Assembly: GCA_023427575.1 (NCBI GenBank) | Contig: JAEZAY010000060.1 | Span: forward strand, 1-6,577 | Reading direction: 5' to 3' | Length of the DNA: 6,577 nucleotides | Source: Bacteroidota bacterium | GTDB taxonomy: Bacteria; Bacteroidota; Bacteroidia; Chitinophagales; Chitinophagaceae | Shown here: piece after piece, positions 1 to 5,627 of the stretch | Layout of the letters: the number at the start of each line of letters is the position of its first letter | How positions within the stretch are numbered: position 1 is the first letter of the stretch | Notes under the pieces: generated by a model | What the model was told of the DNA's origin: nothing | What the model saw: only the letters and a program-made list of their open reading frames with translations | Database searches by the model: none | Program-made: the position numbers and the translations under genes

Positions 1-35
1 GGAATGAAGGTCATGAGCTCCCTTCATTCCTTTTT
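1..35 (+). terminator. Rho-independent terminator of a gene left of the window
   Basis: A perfect 10-bp inverted repeat (GGAATGAAGG at 1-10, CCTTCATTCC at 21-30) encloses a 10-base loop and is followed at once by five T residues (31-35). This is the classic intrinsic terminator layout for a transcript entering from the left on the + strand. The next gene (380-66) runs toward it on the minus strand, so the hairpin probably sits between convergent genes and may stop both. The T-tract needed for the minus direction would lie outside the window and cannot be seen. Confidence 0.8.
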
Positions 36-65
36 ACATTAAACAAAACCTGGTTGCTAACGGAA

Positions 66-380
66 TCAGATATGAATTCCGAAAGTATTTTGGATCCATC
101 CTGAAGTGAAGCCCAGCACTACCAGCGCAATTATGATCAGCAGAATGAAGATCCAGACCGGAGAAGAAGATTTTTTGCGGTGCATGGTAACAGTCGCATG
201 CGATTCATAAGTTGTGTCCTGCAAGGGCCTTGCCCGGATTAATTTACCCGCAAAGCGGGAAGTAAAATGATCCGCCTCCGCCTGGTTGCTCACAACCTGT
301 TCCGCAAGAAATACTTCATGACTTTCTGAAGTATCGTAAGCCTGTACTACTACAGGGAACTCATTATTTCGAATATCCAT
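66..380 (-). CDS. Small hypothetical protein with a C-terminal membrane anchor
   Basis: This is a 104-residue protein that I do not recognise as a named family. Residues 1-60 are soluble and mixed in character (motifs such as VVVQAYDTSES and RFAGKLIRARPL). A basic patch (HRKKSSS, 67-73) follows, then one strongly hydrophobic segment (about 75-94, WIFILLIIIALVVLGF) and a ten-residue tail. This suggests a tail-anchored inner-membrane protein with the N-terminal part in the cytoplasm, by the positive-inside rule. The start is the only reasonable ATG, at 380-378, with no Shine-Dalgarno sequence before it. It lies 97 bp downstream of the threonine synthase on the same strand and could be its distal partner or have its own promoter. 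Regular codon use and a clean soluble-then-membrane layout support a real gene; the function is unknown. Confidence 0.7.
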   Translation of the reverse strand: MDIRNNEFPVVVQAYDTSESHEVFLAEQVVSNQAEADHFTSRFAGKLIRARPLQDTTYESHATVTMHRKKSSSPVWIFILLIIIALVVLGFTSGWIQNTFGIHI

Positions 381-422
381 AACATTACAATAAGGTTAAT
401 AAATAGTGTTAATTACCGGCGA

Positions 423-447
423 CCATAAAATCCGGTACCGGTTCGGA
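423..447 (-). repeat. Small palindrome downstream of threonine synthase
   Basis: A perfect 10-bp palindrome, CCGGTACCGG (432-441), lies in the 97-bp gap between the threonine synthase stop and the next minus-strand gene. Read on the minus strand, a TCCG/CGGA pairing (447-444 with 434-431) is followed by ATTTTA, so it could act as a weak terminator. The stem is only four base pairs and the T-tract is short, so this role is a guess. Confidence 0.25.
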
Positions 448-477
448 AAATGTTATGCAAAAGCCCGGCCATTGGTT

Positions 478-1703
478 TCAGACTTTGAGAATGGGGCCCA
501 GGATGGTTTCGAGCCGGGAAATGCTGGTGTCGAAAACCGGGCTGGTATGATGATTAAAAACGCTCATATCTTTTAAGCCTGAACCAGTTAGCATAAGAAC
601 CACAACTGCGTCCGGAGCAATCTGTTTCTGATGAACCAGTTTTTTTACCGCAACCAGGCTGGCGGCGGCGGCCGGTTCCACAAAAAAACCGGATTCTGCC
701 ATTCGCCGCTGGGCTTCGAGAATTTCGTTTTCGCTGGCGTTTTCAGCCAGCCAGCCATATTCTTTTGCCTTCTGAACAATTTCGTTTCCTCCCTGCGGAT
801 TTCCCGATGTAATGGCTTCCGCCACCGTATGAAATCCGGAATAAGGAACTACTTTGTCCAGTCCCTGCTGGATTGCCGAAACCAGTGGTGAATATTATAG
901 GCCTGCACCACAATCATCCTGGGAATTTTTTGAATCAATCCCGCGATCAGCAGTTCCTTGTACCCTTTAAATATTCCACGAATATGACCTCCGGCGGAAC
1001 TGGGAACAGCAATATAATCGGGTAATTTCCCTTCCATTTGTTCAAACATTTCAAAAGCCGTCAGTTTATACCCTTCCACCCGAACCGGCCCGTTCCCCGA
1101 CACGATCCGGAGCTGATATTTTTCAGCCAGATCGAGTACCGCAGTTTTCATATCGGAATAATCCGGTGCCTCGATCCGGACAATGGTTGCGCCATGTATG
1201 GCCATCGATCGGATCTTTTCAGTTGGAGTAAAATGCGGTACAAAAATCAGCGAATCCAGACCGGCATGGGCACTGTAGGCCGCCATTGAATGACCCATAT
1301 TTCCGGTTGAAATGGTAGCCGTTCTTTTTTCATTCATATGAATGGCCATCATCAGGGCAGTTAAAGAACCGCGGTCTTTGAAACTCCAGGTAGGGTTGAC
1401 CGTTTCATTTTTCAACAGCAGGTTCTCTATACCGGTATAATCCCGCAAATTTCGGTTGGCTTTCAGCAGGGGCGTATTTCCCTCGCCCAGGGAAATGGTT
1501 GATGGTATGGAAGGAAAAGGAAGGAAGTCAATAAAGCGTTCGAACAAATGTTTGCCCCGCCTGATCCCGGCTTTTTCAATCCCGGGGATTTTCACTTCCA
1601 GCGATTCGCCGGTATCAGAAAATTCCCGGATTGCCGAAAAGGGGAAATGCTGATGGCTGATGGTAGAAATAAGCGCTGGCATCCTTAAATTTTCAGTAAT
1701 CAT
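478..1703 (-). pseudogene. thrC: Short-form threonine synthase, broken by a single-base frameshift
   Basis: Fold-type II PLP enzyme; threonine synthase converts O-phosphohomoserine to threonine. The reading frame opens at 1703 and runs off at a stop at 849-851. The remainder continues in another frame from about 888 to the stop at 478. Restoring one base near 885-891 gives a continuous 408-residue protein. Visible motifs in the joined product are GEGNTPLL (73-80), the PLP lysine in NPTWSFKDRG (K109), the substrate loop STGNMG (132-137), the cofactor loop SSAGGH (235-240), and TGSGLKD (373-379), whose serine/glycine turn meets the pyridine ring. The N-terminal region lines up with the zinc ribbon of short-form enzymes but has no cysteine; indeed none occurs in the whole protein. 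The ATG overlaps the stop of the upstream small gene (ATGA), which supports this start. The lesion may be a true recent mutation or a sequencing or assembly error. A close paralogue, a threonine-synthase-like PLP lyase, is the alternative identity. Confidence 0.85.
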
Positions 1704-1906
1704 TGAGATTCCGCCTCAGCAATGGATTGCCGAAATTCCTCAAAACTCAGCCGGATCACCAGTTCCTTTCCACTTGCAAGCCTGACCATTGTTACTTCTT
1801 CACCGGTGGTTTTCACGCTACCCTTATTTATGGAGGCAATATGCGACACATTGATTCCAATAATTCCCAGGTCCAGCTCTTTCGCGTAAATAAAATTCGG
1901 TTTCAT
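1700..1906 (-). CDS. Small hypothetical protein coupled to threonine synthase
   Basis: This is a 68-residue soluble protein without signal peptide or membrane segment. Its pattern is an alternating hydrophobic N-terminal half (IIGINVSHIASI), a short turn (NKGSVKTTGEE), a strand VTMVRLASGKELVIRL, and a C-terminal acidic helix (SFEEFRQSIAEAES). The arrangement of hydrophobic strand, S/N-G-K-E, strand and helix resembles small beta-rich proteins such as FlbD or the DNA-binding half of LytTR domains, but the match is by eye only and no function should be assigned. The stop TGA shares its bases with the ATG of the threonine synthase (ATGA, 1703-1700), so the two are almost certainly co-transcribed and translationally coupled. 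The start is the ATG at 1906-1904; no Shine-Dalgarno sequence is visible. Confidence 0.7.
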   Translation of the reverse strand: MKPNFIYAKELDLGIIGINVSHIASINKGSVKTTGEEVTMVRLASGKELVIRLSFEEFRQSIAEAESQ

Positions 1907-2058
1907 AGTCTTAAAGATAAGTGTTGATCAGAAGAATAAGCAGGCAAATGCTGAATTCATTCTTTGCTCCCACCCAAATTCAATAATCTTTAATAGGTCC
2001 GGAATCCAGCGGGGCTTTTCAGACTGGCATTGGTACAGGATTTTTATATAACAGAGGT
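1907..2058. promoter_or_regulatory. Divergent intergenic region
   Basis: These 152 bases separate the minus-strand pair (small gene plus threonine synthase) from the + strand hemolysin III gene, so promoters in both directions are expected here. I see no gene or stable hairpin. There is no convincing match to the Bacteroidota promoter (TTTG about 20 bases before TAnnTTTG) in either direction. An AGAGG at 2053-2057 is only one base from the + strand ATG, too close to act as a normal ribosome-binding site. The call rests on position only. Confidence 0.35.
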
Positions 2059-2715
2059 ATGAAACTTTCTAAGATCGATACGTATAATCCGAACCTGATC
2101 TTCCGCGAAGAGATCGTCAGCTCCATCACACATATTCTGGGTGTTCTTTTCGGACTCGTTTTTATTCCGGTTCTTATTTTAAATGCAGTAGAGAAAGAGG
2201 GCCAGATGCCGATCGTTGCAGGCGCGGCGGTTTATGGAATCAGCTTTCTGATGGTATTTACTTTTTCCTCACTGTTTCATTTACATCGTGAGGGCAAACG
2301 CCGCGATCGCTTAAAAATAATGGATCATATCAGTATTTATTACCTGATTGCCGGAACCTATACCCCATTTATCCTGGTGTTCGTAAATAACCAGTTTGGA
2401 ATCACCTTGCTTTGTGTGTTGTGGGCACTGGCCATCCTGGGAACATTTTTCAAACTTTACTTTACGGGAAAATTTGAAATCGTGTCAACGCTGATCTATG
2501 TTGCCATGGGCTGGCTGTTATTGTCGGGAGCAGATACTTTTTTTGAAAAGATGCCCGCTATTATTGTAAATCTGATCATCGCCGGAGCCGTTCTTTATAC
2601 CATTGGAGTGCTGTTCTACATCTGGCGCTGGTTTGCATATCATCACGCCATCTGGCATCTTTTTGTGCTTTGCGCAGCCATCTGCCATTATTCGGCCATC
2701 CTGATCGCCGTTTGA
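2059..2715 (+). CDS. trhA: Hemolysin III / PAQR family membrane protein
   Basis: A 218-residue seven-helix membrane protein of the hemolysin III (YqfA/TrhA, PAQR) superfamily, related to eukaryotic adiponectin receptors. The family fingerprints are in order: E17-E18 followed by SSITH (21-25), SSLFH (70-74), DHISIYYLIAGTYTP (89-103), and HAIWH (196-200). H74, H196 and H200 correspond to the residues that bind a metal, usually zinc, in the family's intramembrane site, with D89 also conserved. Length matches the family, normally about 205-230 residues. Despite the historical name, a haemolytic role is not expected; bacterial members have been linked to membrane energetics or fluidity homeostasis. 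The gene stands at the head of the + strand series, 72 bp before the NlpC/P60 gene, and may be transcribed alone. The family assignment is secure; the physiological role is known only by analogy. Confidence 0.92.
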   Translation: MKLSKIDTYNPNLIFREEIVSSITHILGVLFGLVFIPVLILNAVEKEGQMPIVAGAAVYGISFLMVFTFSSLFHLHREGKRRDRLKIMDHISIYYLIAGTYTPFILVFVNNQFGITLLCVLWALAILGTFFKLYFTGKFEIVSTLIYVAMGWLLLSGADTFFEKMPAIIVNLIIAGAVLYTIGVLFYIWRWFAYHHAIWHLFVLCAAICHYSAILIAV

Positions 2716-2730
2716 CCAGATAGGCTGAAA

Positions 2731-2751
2731 AAACCATTTAACCAATGGTTT
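2731..2751. repeat. Inverted repeat between trhA and the NlpC/P60 gene
   Basis: AAACCATT (2731-2738) and AATGGTTT (2744-2751) form a perfect 8-bp stem with a five-base loop (TAACC). It is flanked by A-runs on both sides (2728-2733 and 2753-2758). On the + strand no T-tract follows, so it is not a standard intrinsic terminator for the upstream gene; on the minus strand T residues do follow, but no gene ends there. It could be a weak processing or attenuation element. The stem is AT-rich and may be chance. Confidence 0.3.
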
Positions 2752-2787
2752 GAAAAAATCAAAATAACTTGCGGCAAATTATCCGGG

Positions 2788-3972
2788 ATGAACAGAGTTT
2801 TTCTTTTGCCCTTTTTTTTGTTCATAATTGCCTGTTCTTCATCCAGAAACAGCGCAGACCACACCGGTGGTAAATCCATCTATCAGCCGTATATCGATTC
2901 AATAATAAAAGAATTTGCGCCCGATAAACGGGTGGCATTGGTTGACTTTTTCGCCGAAGGAAGATATCTGAAAGGCGAAACCAATCTTCCCGAAGCCCGG
3001 GCGGCGCTGGTCAAAAGGCTGCAATCAGCGGGTTTGAGCTATGTCGACAGCATCCGGATCTTACCCGATCCAGGCCTAAATGGAAAGATCTTTGCGGTCA
3101 GTTCCAATTCAGTTTCCAATCTGCGGTCGCAACCCCGTCATAGCGCGGAGTTATCTACCCAGGTGGTTTTAGGAACGCCTCTGAATGTGCTAAAGCAATC
3201 GGCTGGTTGGTACCTGGTGCAGTCGCCCGATCAATACCTGGCCTGGGTGGATGCCGGGGGGATTACCTTAATGGACAGCCTTTCCTTTAATTCCTGGAAA
3301 TCGGCTTCGAAATTAATATTCACCGATCCCATTGGCTTTGCTTTCGGCAGTTCGGAAGCCAGCCCGATCGCCGACCTCGTGTATGGATCGGTGCTGGAAA
3401 TGCTGAGCATGGATTCGGAATATTTTGAAGCCCGGTTTCCCGATGGAAGAACCGCTAAGATAAAACGCAGTGCAGCCATGCCGCTGAAGGAATGGATCAG
3501 CTCGCGGAAACCGGTTGGTGAAAACCTGGTTGTATCGTCGAAGCAGTTGATGGGTATCCCTTATTTATGGGGTGGCACTTCATTTAAGGGAGTAGACTGC
3601 AGCGGATTTACAAAAACCGTTTATTTCATGAATGGGCTGGTAATTCCCCGCGATGCTTCGCAGCAGGTGAATATTGGTGAAGAGATTGATACCAGCGGCA
3701 ACTGGGGCCTGTTACGAAATGGCGACCTGCTGTTTTTTGGAGTTCCCGCCGGCGCCGGCAAACCGGAGCGGGTTGTACATGTTGGAATGTGGATTGAAGG
3801 GAACCAGGAGTTTATTCATTCTTCGGGAAGAGTTCGGATCAGTAGTATGAATCCGGCCGCAGCAAACTACGATGCAGATGAACACAAACGTTTTTTAAGG
3901 GCAAAACGGATCCCGGAAAAGTCGGCGCTGATCGATTTGCGGAAATCCGGTTTGTATAACACCGAACTATGA
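2788..3972 (+). CDS. SH3-domain NlpC/P60 cell-wall peptidase, lipoprotein
   Basis: A 394-residue C40-family peptidase predicted to cut peptide bonds in murein stem peptides (gamma-D-glutamyl-diamino acid endopeptidase type). A short basic start and hydrophobic stretch end in a lipobox, IIAC with C16 as the lipidated cysteine, so the mature protein is a membrane-anchored lipoprotein facing the periplasm. Residues about 31-95 are an N-terminal helical region; about 104-160 and 180-230 look like two bacterial SH3 domains (SNLRSQP, GWYLVQSPDQYLAWV; GFAFGSSEASP). The NlpC/P60 domain fills about 245-375, with catalytic C271 in DCSGF, H331 in HVGMWI and H344 in FIHSSG; YLWGGTSF (259-266) precedes the cysteine as in YkfC-like enzymes. 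All three catalytic positions are intact, so it should be active. Domain order resembles YkfC-type enzymes that trim recycled muropeptides; the exact bond cleaved is inferred. It lies 77 bp upstream of the Mla operon. The ATG lacks a clear Shine-Dalgarno sequence. Confidence 0.92.
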   Translation: MNRVFLLPFFLFIIACSSSRNSADHTGGKSIYQPYIDSIIKEFAPDKRVALVDFFAEGRYLKGETNLPEARAALVKRLQSAGLSYVDSIRILPDPGLNGKIFAVSSNSVSNLRSQPRHSAELSTQVVLGTPLNVLKQSAGWYLVQSPDQYLAWVDAGGITLMDSLSFNSWKSASKLIFTDPIGFAFGSSEASPIADLVYGSVLEMLSMDSEYFEARFPDGRTAKIKRSAAMPLKEWISSRKPVGENLVVSSKQLMGIPYLWGGTSFKGVDCSGFTKTVYFMNGLVIPRDASQQVNIGEEIDTSGNWGLLRNGDLLFFGVPAGAGKPERVVHVGMWIEGNQEFIHSSGRVRISSMNPAAANYDADEHKRFLRAKRIPEKSALIDLRKSGLYNTEL

Positions 3973-4003
3973 TTCATAATAAGATATTTTAAGTCAGGGG
4001 AGA

Positions 4004-4021
4004 GGATCCCAATCAGGATCC
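4004..4021. repeat. GGATCC inverted/direct repeat before the Mla operon
   Basis: Two copies of the palindrome GGATCC (4004-4009 and 4016-4021) are separated by CAATCA and followed by GATTTT. They can pair into a 6-bp, GC-rich stem with a six-base loop, which could act as a weak terminator or attenuator between the NlpC/P60 gene and mlaE. The T-tract is short and interrupted. It is the only structured element seen in the 77-base gap and may be chance. Confidence 0.3.
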
Positions 4022-4049
4022 GATTTTGGTACGTTCAAAGAACCGATTC

Positions 4050-4850
4050 ATGGAAGAGAACAATAAACAGCCGGGAAAATACCTGATATCGAAAGGGATA
4101 GATAAAATTTTTACGAATTTATATGATGCCGTTCAGTTTGTACTCCGCTTTTTCCGCGAAGCCTTCAGGCGGCCCATCGAGTTCCAGGAATTTGTTCGGC
4201 AATGTTATGAGGTTGGATTCCGCTCATTGCCACTGATCACTTTGACCGGTTTTATCACCGGGCTCGTATTTACGAAACAATCCAGGCCATCACTGGCCGA
4301 ATTCGGGGCTGCTTCCTGGCTTCCGTCGCTGGTTGCGATTGCTATTCTCCGGGCCCTGGCGCCGCTGGTTACGGCGTTGATCTGCGCCGGCCGGGTGGGT
4401 TCCAATATCGGGGCCGAACTGGGATCGATGCGGGTAACCGAACAAATAGACGCGATGGAAGTGTCGGCTATAAACCCATTTAAGTTTTTGGTAGTTACCC
4501 GGGTTCTTGCCACCACCGTAACCATTCCGATCCTGATGATGTATACCGGCTTCGTGGCCCTGCTTGGTTCATTTATTGATGTGAATCAGCATGAACTGAC
4601 CAGTTTTGTTTCGTTTTTTGAAAAGGCTTTTGAAAAGATCACTTTTCTGGATTTCACATCCTCACTGATCAAATCAATCGTCTTTGGGTTTACCATCGGA
4701 ATCGTTGGCGCGTACAAAGGATGGAATGCCACCCAGGGAACGCAGGGCGTAGGAAGGGCGGCCAATACCTCCGTTGTTGTTTCCATGTTTCTGATTTTTA
4801 TTGAAGAAATCATCATAGTGCAGATTGTTAACTGGGTTCGATACTCATAA
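4050..4850 (+). CDS. mlaE: MlaE-family ABC transporter permease (phospholipid transport)
   Basis: A 266-residue inner-membrane permease of the MlaE/YrbE family. Two copies are expected to dimerise and work with MlaF and an MCE protein to move phospholipids between inner and outer membrane. The diagnostic motif runs over 114-138, beginning GRVGSNIGAELGSM and ending EQIDAMEV; this cytoplasmic loop couples to the ATPase. An amphipathic N-terminal segment (20-50) comes before the membrane spans at about 60-75, 90-113, 146-175, 205-222 and 240-262. Length matches the family (about 250-270). The frame also extends upstream to a TTG at 4026, but the ATG at 4050 is preferred because it gives a normal N-terminus. 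It is followed after a single base by mlaF, so the two are co-translated. No MlaB-like STAS domain is fused to it or present in the window. Confidence 0.93.
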   Translation: MEENNKQPGKYLISKGIDKIFTNLYDAVQFVLRFFREAFRRPIEFQEFVRQCYEVGFRSLPLITLTGFITGLVFTKQSRPSLAEFGAASWLPSLVAIAILRALAPLVTALICAGRVGSNIGAELGSMRVTEQIDAMEVSAINPFKFLVVTRVLATTVTIPILMMYTGFVALLGSFIDVNQHELTSFVSFFEKAFEKITFLDFTSSLIKSIVFGFTIGIVGAYKGWNATQGTQGVGRAANTSVVVSMFLIFIEEIIIVQIVNWVRYS

Positions 4851-4851
4851 T

Positions 4852-5625
4852 ATGAAAACACATCATTCAGAAATAGATTATCGCCAGAAAGTGATTACGC
4901 TGAAAGGATTGTACAAATCCTTTGGATCGAACCCGGTTTTGAACGGGATCGACCTGGTGGTACATAAAGGCGAAAACGTGGTTGTATTGGGGCGTTCGGG
5001 CACCGGTAAATCGGTATTAATAAAAATAATTTCGGGATTACTGAAACCCGATGCAGGCGAGGTTAATGTACTGGGCTATGAAGTGGATAAATTAAATGAG
5101 AATGAGCTTCGCGAACTGCGGATGAAGATTGGATTTTCATTTCAGCACAGTGCCCTTTATGATAGTATGACCGTTCGGGAGAATCTTGAATTTCCACTGG
5201 TAAGACACCGGAGTAATTTGTCGCGCAGCGAGATAAATAAGGCCGTGGAATCGGAGCTGGAAGCGGTGGGATTGTCGCAGGCTAATGACCAGATGCCGGC
5301 GGAGTTATCAGGAGGACAAAAAAAACGGATCGGCATTGGCCGCACCCTGATATTACAACCGGAATTAATGCTGTACGATGAGCCAACAGCGGGACTGGAT
5401 CCAATCACCAGCATTGAGATCAATAATCTAATCAATGAGGTACAGGACCGGTTTCGAACTACTTCAATTATCATCACCCACGATCTCACCTGCGCCAAAG
5501 CAACCGGCGACCGGATCTCGATGATGATGGAAGGAAAATTCATTAAAGAAGGTACGTTTGAGCAGGTGTTTGATACGGACGACGAGCGAATCCGGGTTTT
5601 TCACGACTATAACTTTATTCAATAA
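4852..5625 (+). CDS. mlaF: MlaF-type ABC transporter ATP-binding protein
   Basis: A 257-residue ATPase that powers the Mla lipid transporter. All nucleotide-binding elements are present: Walker A GRSGTGKS (47-54), Q-loop FQHSALYDSMTVREN (97-111), signature LSGGQ (152-156) followed by KKRIGIGR, Walker B LMLYDE (172-177) continuing PTAGLDP, and the switch histidine in ITHD (H210). The DSMTVREN and GLDPITS phrases are typical of the MlaF/Mkl/Ttg2A subgroup rather than of generic importers. The ATG at 4852 is one base after the mlaE stop at 4850; the longer TTG-initiated frame from 4825 overlaps mlaE and is unlikely. mlaD begins two bases after its stop. The C-terminal stretch (about 235-257, FEQVFDTDDERIRVFHDYNF) is short; in the E. 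coli complex this end contacts MlaB, which is not seen here. Confidence 0.94.
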   Translation: MKTHHSEIDYRQKVITLKGLYKSFGSNPVLNGIDLVVHKGENVVVLGRSGTGKSVLIKIISGLLKPDAGEVNVLGYEVDKLNENELRELRMKIGFSFQHSALYDSMTVRENLEFPLVRHRSNLSRSEINKAVESELEAVGLSQANDQMPAELSGGQKKRIGIGRTLILQPELMLYDEPTAGLDPITSIEINNLINEVQDRFRTTSIIITHDLTCAKATGDRISMMMEGKFIKEGTFEQVFDTDDERIRVFHDYNFIQ

Positions 5626-5627
5626 TT

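Noticed and set aside
478..825. A separate 115-residue gene starting at a GTG (825-823)
   Set aside because: The frame continues upstream with threonine synthase sequence (PLVSAIQQGLDKVVPYSGFHT), so this is the C-terminal part of the broken enzyme and not an independent gene.
885..894. Programmed ribosomal frameshift joining the two threonine synthase halves
   Set aside because: No slippery heptamer and no obvious downstream stem are present at the junction; a base deletion or sequence error explains it better.
1910..1950. Possible Bacteroidota promoter on the minus strand (TTTG ... TATCTTTA) before the 68-residue gene
   Set aside because: The -7 element lacks the final G and the 25-base spacing is longer than usual, so the match is too weak to report as a site.
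4026..4049. TTG start extending mlaE by eight residues
   Set aside because: The extension (MVRSKNRF) adds nothing typical of the family and overlaps the end of a possible hairpin region; the ATG at 4050 is the simpler start.
5157..5543. Minus-strand open frame opposite mlaF (and similar ones at 4205-4525 and 3231-3479)
   Set aside because: These are antisense shadows of well-identified + strand genes, with serine/arginine-rich low-complexity products.
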